A stretch of DNA of 64,000 bases, from positions 24,729,360 to 24,793,359 of the forward strand of contig CM059562.1 in NCBI GenBank assembly GCA_030386875.1. Reading direction: 5' to 3'. Shown here in pieces: positions 1 through 10,868 of this stretch (the stretch's first letter is position 1; each line of letters begins with the position of its first letter). This DNA comes from Morinoia aosen (Eukaryota > Arthropoda > Malacostraca > Amphipoda > Talitridae). The notes beneath the pieces are model-generated. The model ran no database searches. It saw only the letters and a list, made by a program, of their open reading frames with translations, and was not told the origin of the DNA. A program made the translations under genes and the position numbers.

Positions 1-2514
1 AAAACTGTACCGTTTGTTCTTCGCCCGCACGGCGAGACAAAAAGACTTGCTATAGCACAGGTACATTTTATCGTAGCTATTTAAAGCTCTACTCGTCGTG
101 ATCAGGGTGGTTGGTAGAGAGAAATTTAATAGATTCATGGGGAGAATGACTGGATAACGTTTCTAACGAAGACAAATTTCGTTAGAAAATTGAAAACGGT
201 GTGAAGGTTACGGGTGTCGCAACAGAATCACGTCAAGAAGCCGCCGTAGGCTGGCATTTCTATTCCATGATCCTGACTCATGCACGGCTTTTTTCACTTT
301 TTTCAAGCACTCTGGTCATCTAATTTGTAGCAAGCTGAATTTAGCGCTCGAAAAATCTATACGAAATGGTTTTCGCAGACTAAATGGCTTTAAAAAAGCG
401 CCCCAAAGAACCTCTACTGCTTTTCATGTTGATTGTTTCAAAGAAAAGCTGATGTGTATCGGATAGTAAATTTCTTTTCGCAAAATAAGGTGAGTAACAT
501 TAGGATATTAAATTTATTCGAATACCATTATTTATATGACGCAATTTAAAAGCTTGCGTTAGCTCGTAGTAATGGAAAGAAAGTAAAACAGGAGTTTATT
601 TCTGGAAACTTGAGACAAAAAATCATCACATCGAGTTTTAAAGTTTGTTTAACTCATAATTCCAAACGTCTAATTTGTGGAAACACCACCATGATTACTC
701 TAATATCTACGGCAGTGGTTCAATCAACTGAGGGTGAAACAGTAAAAATATATTGTTTTATTTTGCAGTGAGTTCAGGCAAACAATAAAATGCCTACGCT
801 CTCCACTGATAGGATAAAAGCGTAGAGACGGTGAAACAGAAACCCCTTGGACGACATACTGTAGCCTTCATATTGGTAGATGAGACTACACGATTGCACA
901 ATATTAAACAATCTACTGAGGACATAATAACTGAAAACAAAATGGTACTGATGACACGAAAGGTTTACTGTTCAGTAATTTGATCTTAGGAGTACTGTAT
1001 GCATGCGCGTTCGCTCATAGGAGTGAGCCTAGTTCCTGCATGACTAATTCAAAAATACCGTTTCTACATAATGCCGGCCAAAATAATTATCATTCATTGG
1101 AAAATAGAATAATAGCAGTAGTTATAAAGAACATTGTACAACACGCTTGTTAGAAATATGAACAAAATTTTATTCTAAGTAAATTTTAATGCTTGTACAT
1201 GATACAATGTATGAGAAAAGGTGAGATAATTGGTTTATAACTCTCGAGCCTTAGAGGTCGTTCATTTTGCTATTTATTTACACAGACACGGACGACGTGC
1301 TAAGAGGTAACTAAAAATACCTGATTCTTGAACTGAGCCAATGTACCAACTTTTTTAGTGAATACCAGTGTTATTTTTAACTTATGCAAAAAAATTTGTG
1401 CCTGCTGGTGGCAGAGTGTTTTATAAGTGCAGCTGTCACAATTTCTATTTATTTTGCATTGAAATGAATTGTTCCATTCTGCTCCATAAAATTGACAGTT
1501 ATATTGCTCGTGTACTTGAAAAAAATGTTTTAAATTGAAAATGCAAAAATGAGCTGGTTTCTGATTTACGGATGTAAAAATCAGAAAATTCCATTCAAAT
1601 TTAGAGTACATTAACGTTTCAGGCTCCTTGATTAAATCCTTGATTGCAAAAATATATGAACATTGGTACTCGAGCTTAAGTGAAAATACTGGGAGAGACG
1701 TGTTCATTAGAAGCTACATATAACTGCATACACAAATTCTATGTATACGGTACAAATTAACTTAATTAGTTGAAAGATAAATCGATAATTTTTCACATAG
1801 CTACATTTAAAAGGGTATGAATAGATGTCGTTATATGTGTATGAATGACATTTAGAAATTAAAATGTATGAATGAAATTTCAATATTTGAATGCGTTAGT
1901 TGGAGTGTTTGGTTTAGGTAATGATTTTAATTTCAATGCTGAAATACACTCCATCCATTCAACTGCAAATCTCAGCTCGGACGAAAGGAAATAGGTTTCT
2001 TGAATACGGAAATACTTAGATATTCTATCATCTGATATATTTTTATGAAGAAAGAAAAATTGGCGCCATGGGTATCGCCTGGTCTCTGCCGTATTGACTG
2101 CAAGAGAACACTTCGCTGGTCATTATAAACGGGCGTGTTCCTACATTAGTAGTGTTGGTGTTCTTTTGTTCGTGTATTCTCCATTAAGGGTTTTCTCATC
2201 GCGAGTGTTGGCATGATTTATAAAAGTTATGCTGAAGAATGCATTGAATAAAACCTCCAAAGAATTGTTGCCGTAAAAATTTGGATCACGTACATGGTTT
2301 CATGATAAACTGTGTTATGTGAATAGGCTAACTTAACGATCTACGTGTTTGTTTACCCGAATATTGAGCTAAACCATTCATACATCTTAAGCCTTCCGTT
2401 TAGTAGAAATAGAAGTATTGAGTAGACGCCTTCATTGCAAACTCCGTGAACCGCCTTCTCTGTTACTCTTGACGCCGTCATTGCGATGCACTGAGTAGTC
2501 TGGAACGTTGAAAC
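1..2514. other. No recognisable gene or repeat
   Basis: AT-rich sequence in which I see no family motif. A 135-codon open stretch on the minus strand (1300-1707) has several cysteines but matches nothing I recognise. Because this lies just upstream of a fucosyltransferase exon transcribed on the plus strand, the segment is probably part of that gene's preceding intron. I searched by eye for the upstream GT10 exon motifs and did not find them. Confidence 0.4.
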
Positions 2515-2690
2515 ACGAGCTTTGGTTCATGAATCGAACCATGTTTCAGAATCACATAAAATATCAATATCATCAGAAAGCGACACTACTCTACTGGTCT
2601 CCGTTTTCTCGTTCAAGCTGAATGCATTAAAATCCTTTATTCTTATTTTATTTATATTCGTAAAAGGCGTTCATTTGAGGTTGCGCACTT
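2515..2690 (-). repeat. Old LINE scrap (APE endonuclease N-terminus)
   Basis: This segment is a diverged copy of the antisense sequence at 13540-13700, the start of the endonuclease domain of the large LINE in this window. Both contain, in the same order, the stretch reading (on the plus strand) gaatcgaaccatgtttc / gaatcaaaccatgtttc and then matching blocks over about 160 bases. By eye, identity is roughly two thirds. It is short, has no open frame on the minus strand and carries no ends, so it is a decayed fragment of a related family. Confidence 0.6.
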
Positions 2691-2888
2691 GTTATGTCTT
2701 GGAGAGTATTTTGCGATAACTTTCGGTTCAATGTTGCGCAGTTTGCTGGCTTAGATATTAGTATCCTACCATTATCTATTCGAAAATAAAGGGTTGTTCT
2801 TTATGGTTCCTTTGAAATTTATGTAGTAGAGATAATTAAAATAATGATAAGTCACTGAAAATTTATATTGTTAAATTTCACTTCAAAG

Positions 2889-3047
2889 CCACGACATCTT
2901 ACCTGTGGTGTACGGTTTGGGGCCGTACGACGATTTTGCTCCTCCACACTCCTACATCAATGCGCTCGACTTTGCCAGCATTCGTCATTTGGCCGACTAC
3001 TTAATTTTCCTCGACAAAAATTTCACTGCTTACAACGAATACTTCCA
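2889..3047 (+). CDS. Alpha-1,3-fucosyltransferase (GT10), internal exon
   Basis: The plus-strand frame encodes HDILPVVYG, then YDDFAPPHSYINALDF, then LADYLIFLDKNFTAYNEYF. This is the conserved C-terminal half of the GT10 donor-binding domain. Enzymes of this family work in the Golgi lumen and move fucose from GDP-fucose onto GlcNAc in an alpha-1,3 linkage. The exon is 159 bases long. It follows an acceptor ending in caaag at 2888 with a T-rich run before it, and stops at a GTAAGT donor starting at 3048. Both ends split a codon after its second base. The frame is closed just upstream, so it is a real internal exon and not part of a larger one. NFT is a possible N-glycosylation site. Earlier exons (membrane anchor, N-terminal Rossmann half) must lie left of the window or in sequence I could not recognise. 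Which insect FucT paralogue this is cannot be told. Confidence 0.85.
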
Positions 3048-4324
3048 GTAAGTTTTTAAAATAGTACATATCTCCGAGTTAATGCAGGTATTGAAATGCT
3101 CGTATTGTTATCTGTTATAGTATACGTCCTATCTAAAAACGGTTATTTTGAGATGCTTTTCTAAAATTAATTTCGTAGATATGCGTTTTGTACGAAAAAT
3201 TGATTGGAAATTCTCTCTTTTTTGAGCTTTCACTTTTCTTTCTGTTTTACTCTTTCCTCTTAAAAGAACGCCAGCTTGAGGAGATTTCTAGTTCTGAGCT
3301 ACAAATCTCTTGCAACAGATTTAATTTTATTTGCAACTTAATTTATAATTGTGCCTAAGATCTTTGGAACAATTGTTATGCATGTAGTAAAAGGGCTAAA
3401 TAACGCTGCAATACATTGTGCGTGTGTTAAATGCAGAGTTGCTGGTACCGGAGAGGAGTTCAAAGATTTGTAACATTTCACCTTCTACGTGGTGGAAGTC
3501 CGTTTCTCAGTGCACCTGAATGATAATCAATTTATGAGATATTTGAAAAAATGTAGAAATCTAAGTGAAAACAAACATTTAAGATGAAAAATCGTTTTCA
3601 ATTTATTCTATTTATATAATTCACAACGCTGGGAATAAAGGAGTTTGTTATAAATCCATTCCCTAATTTCTTTTACAATACGAAAATATGAAAATCCATC
3701 ATTACATTTGGTAGTTATTTTAAACTCCTAAATAGTTAGGAGAAAATAATTATCGCCCTAAAGAGAATGAAAGAGAAATAAGAACAGTAGCACAGCTCCT
3801 TTCTACTGCTGCCTCGTCAATGAACGATAGGTTTTAGTCATCTAGAATATACCACAACACCTATGTGTGATCTGCGCTCTGCACAGTTCATTATAAGTTA
3901 TCTCAATCACACTCTCTTAAGAGGTTTTTATCTTATCAGAAGCTGATCATACAACCCGTCTAGCGACTGAGAGTATCTTCTAAGTTTTAGGTTCTTCATT
4001 CTTGAGACATTAGCATTCTTTACGTCCATATGATTTAATCAACGCCTGTTATAAGACTGGTCATGGTCATCGTTTTTGTGAGTTTTTATGCTTACGTGTA
4101 CTATATGCGTAACGGTGTTCCCTAGCCATAGGACGAATGATGTATCAGTCCGTCGAGCATTTGTGGTACCGAGCTGAAAAAAAAACATTACGAGTGAGTG
4201 CTATGTCAATGAGTATCAAATATCTCTGTTTAAAATTTTTCTGTCGGAAACACGGAAGCCAAAAATGTCTCGTATAGCGTCATTTTGTGACAAAAAAATT
4301 TTATTGATGAATGTTGAACAAGCA

Positions 4325-4355
4325 TTCATCCGTGCTTTTTCAAAGCACGGATGAA
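4325..4355. repeat. Perfect 14-bp hairpin
   Basis: The arms ttcatccgtgcttt and aaagcacggatgaa pair perfectly around a 3-base loop. It lies in the fucosyltransferase intron, in unremarkable AT-rich sequence. It is too short to assign to an element. Confidence 0.7.
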
Positions 4356-4547
4356 AAACAACGCACCGCATACAAATGACGATTGTACCGCAACCTTTAA
4401 ACTGATTGTAAATTTAATTGAAAATTTTCATACCTGAAATGTTCCCATGGTACAAAAAAGTTGAGGATCGCTCACCTTTAAAGTCACTGAATCACTCTCA
4501 ACTTTCGTCAAGCTTAGACCTCCGCAAGGACACGGTTGTGGTGAAAC

Positions 4548-4805
4548 CACGGTAAAGGAAACAAGGTAGGGTCATTTCTATGGGAGAAAATACACCTCCT
4601 CTTGTTCGGCTAGCCAATAGAAAGGCTTTATGACGTCACCAAAACGCCATGTCGTTGGGCCAATAATGGAGCCAGATTTTTGATGATAGCAGTGCTACCA
4701 GATGCAATATGAGAGCTGCTATTGGTTCGTTGCCGTGACGTCAGCAAAACCACAACGTCGACGAAAAAAAGACTGGTTTGAACCTTTATTGTTTCCTCTA
4801 CCATG
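4548..4805. mobile_element. P- or hAT-like MITE, 258 bp
   Basis: The ends are inverted repeats: cacggtaaaggaaacaa on the left and, reverse-complemented, catggtagaggaaacaa on the right (15 of 17 match). The 8-base direct repeat ggtgaaac lies immediately outside both ends (4540-4547 and 4806-4813). An 8-bp target duplication with termini beginning CA fits the P and hAT superfamilies. Internally there are two CRE-like TGACGTCA-type sites (gacgtcac and gtgacgtcag). No transposase frame is present, so it is non-autonomous. Choosing between P and hAT would need a family match. Confidence 0.8.
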
Positions 4806-5036
4806 GGTGAAACCAAAAGTCCGTCAGTTCTCGATGGATTTTTCTGAAACTTTCACAATAAGAGTAAAATGATAGGGTATTTCTTTTTGAACTCGTGTGT
4901 TTTTTCGTAAATTTACAAGATATATGATTTTTTAAAAAACCCTGAAAAAGTGGGTATTGCGGAAAATTACCCATCACTAACAATTTTGAAGTTACAGAAG
5001 TGAAAAAAAGGTTTTATAGGTAGCTAATTGTCTTGT

Positions 5037-5610
5037 CTAGAGATCCGGTGCAAAAGTTTTTCGATAATTTGATCTTTTGAATTTTAAGAATTTTTTCGCC
5101 AAAAACTGAACACTTTTTTCGCTTGTCGAATTATTTTGCTTATAATTTTCAACATGAATTGAAATAAAAAACTTTTACACCGCCTCTCTAGATTTTTAGA
5201 ACCGCTTTCGATTGATTTATTTGCCATTCCTGTACCTTCAAAACTGTGGGAGAAGGACCACTTCAAAGGTCAAAAGGCAAGTTTTCACGAGAGCGATTTT
5301 TCTAAAAAAAATTCCTTCCATAATTTTTGTACTAATTTTTTTTTTAAATGAACTCAACTGATTTTGTAGATCTATTCAAGTTCAATCGATTGATATATTA
5401 GCCATTCCTGTACCTTCAAAACTCTGCGAAAGGATCCATATCAAAAAACAATGAATGCAAGTTTCAAAACTTTATTTTTTTTTAAAAAGTTTTTTCTTAA
5501 TTACAAACTAATTTTTTTTTAAATCAACTCTGTCGCTTGGTAGCTCATTTTGAGCCTTTTCAAATGATATATTGCCATTCTTGTACCTTCAAAACTGCGG
5601 GAGGCGATTA
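5037..5610. repeat. Imperfect tandem repeat, about 178-bp unit, with an inverted pair
   Basis: The phrase attcctgtaccttcaaaact recurs near 5225, 5404 and 5578 inside longer similar blocks, giving about three units. The first unit carries an inverted repeat: tctagagatccggtgcaaaag near 5037 pairs with its near reverse complement near 5172-5192. This could be a minisatellite or a decayed MITE cluster. Confidence 0.6.
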
Positions 5611-6481
5611 TATGTTTACACAACAGCTAATTAGCTGATGACTCAGAGCAGCCGAACTCAAAACAAACACTCAGTTACATCATCATAATTAACACTGAGT
5701 GTTAGAATGATTCGTTTGAGTACTAAAGCCTTTCAAGCAAGGCCATGAATGAACTATCAAGTAGAGGAACATCCAAAACTGATTCGTAATTATGAGGGGG
5801 GGGGGGGGGAAGAGGGATATCACTCATACATTGGCGCGCCAAGGTCAGGTTAGTGCGCGTCGTCTACTCCGTCTAGCGTACTTGAGAGCCAATTATATCG
5901 TTGGATGCGCAAGAAAACTCTCTATAAGATGAGTTTATAAACCGAAAAACTACCATTTTCCAAATTCGACCCAGACCGTGTTCTTGAGGGGGTCATTCCG
6001 TTTTTTTTTAATTTTGACCCGATTCGTTAGAAATTTGGCCAGTATATATATATATTTGTTGAAAAAAACTTTTACTCATGTAATTTTTTCGATTTAGGCC
6101 TTATTTTTTAGAAAAATACGAAATATTAGTTTTTTGGTACATTTTTATGGACATTTCAAAACAATAGAAGTCATTGAGTTTTAATGCTAGAACAAAACCA
6201 AAGACAGTTTTAGAATCCTTGAAGCATTGTAAACAAAGTTTCGGTAGCAAATTTTTCATTTCCCGTTTTGTTTTCCTTTCATATGGAGTCGGCAATTCAG
6301 GATTTTTGGTCCCCTTGTACCCCCCTGGGGGGATCTAGTGTCCGTAGAGCCATAGAATTGTAGGACCGAATAGTCCACCACCTAAAGATCCTTTTTCAAC
6401 AAAAACATAAAAAAGGCTCATCGGACCGACTGGGGCCTGACAGGGGCCTGGGATGACCTCCTCAAGTTCTGTCATATACCT
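5611..6481. other. Unassigned intron sequence with a G14 run
   Basis: No family motif was recognised. A run of 14 G lies at 5796-5809, a short TA run sits near 6045, and several T-rich stretches follow. No convincing frame. Confidence 0.4.
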
Positions 6482-6670
6482 CAAGAAAAAAAATAAGAAA
6501 GAAAAGAAAAACCGTTTATTTCCAAAATGGTTGGCACATGAAATACATGATAAATTATTGGCTTTAAAAATTTCTTAATATAAGATGTCATTAGACAAAC
6601 GTACTGTACGAGGAGTACTTATAGACACTATACGTGGTCTACTAATAGACAAACCATACGAGGTATACTA
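6482..6670 (-). mobile_element. LINE 3' end (truncated copy) with minisatellite units
   Basis: Read on the minus strand, this ends in a TTTCTTTCTTTT-type tail. The tail is preceded by a terminal motif (cgtttatttcca, then attggctttaaaaatttctt) also seen at 6671 and, more distantly, at 9115 and 17440. Two or three units of a 26-base minisatellite (agacaaaccatacgaggt) lie at its upper end. It abuts a longer copy of the same family, as if one inserted at the tail of the other. Confidence 0.65.
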
Positions 6671-7330
6671 AGAAAGAAAGAAAAAAGAAGCAAAAACGTT
6701 TATTTTCAGTTTGCCACATGAGATACATGCCAACATATTGGCTTTTAAAAATTTCTTAATATAAGACGTCCTAAAACAAAAGTTCCATACGAGGAGTACT
6801 AATTGACAAACTATGCGAGGTGTACAAATAGATAAGCCATACGAGGCATAATAATAGACAAACTATACGAGGGTACTAATAGACAAACTATCAGAGGTGT
6901 ACAAATGGATAGACCATACGAGGCATATTAATAGACAAAATATACGAGGCGAACTAATAGACAAACCATACGTGGCGTGCTATTAGTCTAACTCTGCCAA
7001 GGGGTAGTTGAATAAGAAATGAAAAATATCATCTTTTGGATATTTTATATTCCAAGAGATGGCTAACAACTTATAAATAATTCGAATCCTTCTAAAGAAT
7101 TCTTCGGAACTCCCAAGTTATTAGTTGAATTATCGAAGTAAGAAAAAGACAAAAAACGCTATGCCGGAGCAGATTGAAACACCATCGTAAATGACAATCA
7201 AGTATTGAGAAGAGGTTAGTCACGAAGTAATTTATAAAGAACATCGCGCAACACAGCAGGTACATCTAGAAATTCGTAAACAAACTTACACTCAAAAAGG
7301 AAATGCGTGGCTTGTTCAGCATACAAATAT
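6671..7330 (-). mobile_element. LINE 3' end: ORF2 C-terminus, minisatellite 3' UTR, tail
   Basis: The minus frame from about 7311 down to the stop at 7217-7219 reads AEQATHFLFEC and ends YKLLRD. THFLFEC is the Cys/His cluster found near the C-terminus of many APE-type LINE ORF2 proteins. The 3' UTR below it holds about eight units of a roughly 26-base minisatellite (tactaatagacaaaccatac type) between about 6790 and 6990. It then ends in the shared terminal motif and a (TTTCT)n-like tail. The copy is 5'-truncated near 7330, the usual result of target-primed reverse transcription. Its clade cannot be set from this short piece, but its 3' terminus resembles that of the OTU-bearing LINE at 9099. 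Confidence 0.7.
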
Positions 7331-7571
7331 AGAGAAAATTTTTGCACGAGCGCTTTATTTCATTTGTCTATTTATACTTTTAGATTCTTCTAATCACAGA
7401 AATGCCCTTCGAGGTCGTGATAGATCGATTTATGAATCAATAAGCAAACGCAATCAATTTGTTTTTTATTTCTGGAATTTGGTATAGTGTTAACTGATCG
7501 CAGAGCTTTAGTTAAAATGTAATGTGTCATGAGGTTTTGCTTTTACGCAAAAATAGAAATAGAAACATATA

Positions 7572-8040
7572 CAGTGGCGCCAGAAAGTAACTCCGCACTG
7601 CCTTATTTTTTATTATATTTTGAATGATAGCAAATATAACTAATCATTTGAAGCAAACTTTACACCATAAAATTCTATGCCTTTTAATCTATAGATATGA
7701 ATTCTGAAATTTATTTTTCTGCTACCCAGTATCTGTGTAGGCGTCATTTCATATGAAATGGACAAAGCCTGCAGGGCAAAAAGAAACTCCGCATGTTAGG
7801 ATTTTGATGTAAATATGCCACAATGTCCGCTTTTAAGCTGCGATCGGGTATTTGTAGTTGTTATCAGTTCTAGTGAAGACCATGAAGTGCTAAAATCTTA
7901 AATAAATTTTAGTCATGCATCGTCTTTCCATTGATAACTGCAAGGAGATAATTAAACTACACAACAATGGAATATCCAACCGTGAAATTGGTCGTCGATT
8001 GAATTGTGACGAAAAAACCGTCCGACTAACAAATTATTAA
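7572..8040 (+). mobile_element. Tc1/mariner 5' end: terminal repeat and transposase start
   Basis: The element starts after a TA dinucleotide with cagtggcgccagaaagtaac. A partial inner repeat (aaagaaactccgca near 7783) echoes aaagtaactccgca in the tip, the inner/outer direct-repeat layout of many Tc1-like ends. An ATG at 7915 opens 41 codons, MHRLSIDNCKEIIKLHNNG then ISNREIGRRLNCDEKTVRLT. This is the first helix-turn-helix of a Tc1-family transposase, which binds the element ends. The frame stops at 8038-8040, where the match ends and a LINE fragment follows. The catalytic DDE domain and the 3' terminal repeat are absent, so it is a dead 5' half. Confidence 0.8.
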
Positions 8041-8074
8041 TATAACCTTATAAATTAATTATTAATTGAACCTT

Positions 8075-8745
8075 AAGGAATGCCAAAATTATTTGGTTTG
8101 AATGATGACATTTTGTTATTCAAGCACACTGCATGAGAGCGGTTTAGTAGGTAGCTTTCAAACCACTGAGTGTCTATGCTGAGGTTTGAAATTTTTTGTA
8201 GAAGTTTTTTATGCTCAACACCATCGAAAGCTTTGGAGAGATCAAGCAATAGCAGGAGAGTTATTTTTTTTGTCCATATCATTGTAAATTTTTTCTGTTA
8301 TGTTAAGTCTTGAGTACTGGTGTTTCTTCTGTAAGCATATTGATTGCGGTGAAGTAGATGTGACTCTTCTAAGTAAGACGAGAGCTGGTTTGTCATTACT
8401 TTTTCCAGTATTTGGGACATAACAGGCAGGAGACTGATTGGTCTGTAGTTTGACGCTATGTCGATATCACCAGATTTGTGTAATGGCTTAATAATGGATA
8501 GTTTCCATTGATCGGGAAACTTTTTTGGGGCTATAGATGTATTTATGATCAAACAAATCAGAGGTGCTGTGACGGGGAAGCTGTCTTCTATACATTGGAG
8601 GCTAGTGCCATCATGTCCTATCGCTTTAGCATTTTTTTAGTGAGTATAAGATTTTTCGCATTTCTGTTACGCTAACTGACTCTGGTCTCCATTTGTTTCT
8701 AGTAATTGGGGATGAAACATCGCTCAGATTTGCACCTGTGGATGT
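8075..8745 (-). mobile_element. Diverged LINE reverse-transcriptase fragment
   Basis: Two minus-strand frames encode RT palm motifs: YRPISLLPVMSQILEKVM, then LLLLLDLSKAFDGVEHKKLL and WFESYLLNRSHAV. The order and wording match the RT of the LINE at 10869-13277, but many positions differ, so this is an older copy or a sister family. The YADD catalytic loop, endonuclease and 3' end are missing. It adjoins the dead Tc1 half on its left without a visible target duplication. Confidence 0.8.
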
Positions 8746-9120
8746 GTCAAACCGATATTGCTTTAGAATAGCAATAAATAATAATTGGTACCTATTTTAT
8801 AAAATTAACTGTGGGTAAAAAACAATTTTTCCAGGTATAGCTTCACTTCCTTAACAGACCGGCTCTTAATGAAAAAAAGCACCCTCAGAACGGGCTAAAA
8901 AGCGCAATGAATAGCTTATTTCTACCGTCTAAATCTCCTTTAAAAGTCCCTAAATCATTTTTACGAGCAGGTTAATTTCATGGCAACGCTTCACCTGAGC
9001 TAGCTCAAAAATTTACTGATATGCACTACATTTATGTAACTCAACGCGCCTCGATCTAAGCTATCTATTTGTCTATCGGCTCACTGTATTCCCTGATGAA
9101 AAGAAAGAAAGAAAGAAAAG

Positions 9121-10868
9121 AAAAACGTTTTATTTCCAATAGAGATGGTACAAAAGTACCATCATTGGTTTTTAAAATATCTTGAAATTAATACACTTAG
9201 ATGATACACACACACGAGTATTGAAAAACTCGTGTCACTAGTCAAAAGAAATGATTGAGGGCAATGAACTCCTAATCTAGCTTAATCTACATTTGATAAT
9301 ACATGTAATGATAGTTGTAAGAGATAACACAATTTCATGGACGATGCATTTTCATTGTGGGGTGAAAACACTTTTGACAGTTTACATGTACATGACATAA
9401 AACTTCGCAATTCTTGACGCCAGGAAATAATATATGAAATCGCTTGTTTCGGTCAATGTTCACAAGTGTCATTTTAAGGAAGCATGAAAAAAAGAAAAAT
9501 ATATATATATGTACATATAAAAATATATCCATATACACACATATGTACACATACGTATGCATGTGTGTGTATATCCATACACACACTCACACACACACAC
9601 ATACACACACACACACACATATATACATATGTGTACATATAAGCATGAGGACCAAGAAGATTATAGGTTTTGTATTTCTGATTCAACAATTTTAATATAA
9701 CGGTCATTAGTTAACAAGCATTTTATTTAAATATAAATGGATGATCGCACAACAAATGTATAGTTTTTACATGAATGCTTTACAATACTAAATATATGAC
9801 GAGTTAGGTAATGTTACAAGTTGAGAGTGCACAGAAAAAAGACCATTATCTCTAGTAAAATGCTAGTTGTCAGTCTAGTACACACATATGTGCACGTATA
9901 CATGTAAATATTTACACATACACATGCACACATATACCCACGCACATATTTACACCTAACTCGTAAGCATACACAAATGCATTTCTATGCATCGAGGCAA
10001 TACATACGCATTCTACAGAGTGTCATACGCATAGCGTGGACACGTACACATTTACACAAGTAAGCATGTGCGCAAATATCAGCGTAAACTAGTCAGTATA
10101 AACCAGAATTCCAATCGAGGGAAACGGAGAAAATATCTTTTATTATAGCATGAATTTTATAAAATTTCGTACTAAAAATAGTGGCACAAAACAGTCTACT
10201 TAAGTCAGAAACATGAAAACGATTGTGGGACGTGAATAAGAAAGAAAACATTAATGTCCTATAATGGTTTCATATTAGAAAAAAAAATCACATGATCTTT
10301 GAAATATGGCGCAAATTGTCGTCAATTGATAAACAAACATAGGTATCACATTATTATAAGCATATAACTATAAGCCGAATAAATATATTACTGCAGTATA
10401 AATGGATGATCACACAACGAATTTATTTTTTTTACATGGATGCTTTACAATTTCATATTAGAAAAAATACATTATCTTTGTAATATGTTGCAGAATGTCT
10501 GTAATTGATCAACACACACACACATAGGTACCATGACGGTCTAGTTTGATGCTTGCACAGAAACGGAGAGGAATGACATAAAATGCACCTTCGACTGGTT
10601 CATCTACTCTAGTGCACACAGTTGTACGTGCACATATACACACCCATATGCGCACATACACCTATATACGTACACACATATACAAGTAAGCATGTCCGCA
10701 AATGACAACGTATAGGCGGTCAAATCATAATACCTACGCATACTTCAAAACTGTTGTTTGATGTCTTGAATTATAAAACAATGAGCGAGGGAGATTGTTC
10801 AGCAATGGAGATACCAGGTAAATGAGATTCGTCAGTACTCATTCAGTATGTTCTGTAACTAAGGATTA
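9121..10868 (-). repeat. Long microsatellite-rich LINE 3' UTR
   Basis: This lies between the ORF2 stop and the terminal tail. It contains CA/TG runs at about 9530-9640, 9890-10060 and 10600-10690, and repeated blocks such as ggatgatc(g/a)cacaac at about 9737 and 10404. Homologous UTRs occur at 17445-19380 (-), 37672-47179 (+, interrupted) and 61207-61722 (-). The long non-coding tail is thus a stable part of the family and not flanking DNA. Confidence 0.8.

Noticed and set aside
1300-1707. 135-codon minus-strand frame with several cysteines
   Set aside because: No domain, no splice context and no repeat partner. In AT-rich DNA a frame of this size can occur by chance.
2868-3059. 63-codon plus-strand frame over the fucosyltransferase exon
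   Set aside because: It is a shadow; the conserved GT10 motifs lie in another frame of the same bases.
6590-6990. CRISPR-like array
   Set aside because: Units drift in sequence and there are no unique spacers. It is a minisatellite in a LINE UTR of a eukaryote.
9335-9707. Cys/Tyr/His-rich small frames across the CA/TG tracts
   Set aside because: They are translations of microsatellite DNA inside a LINE 3' UTR.
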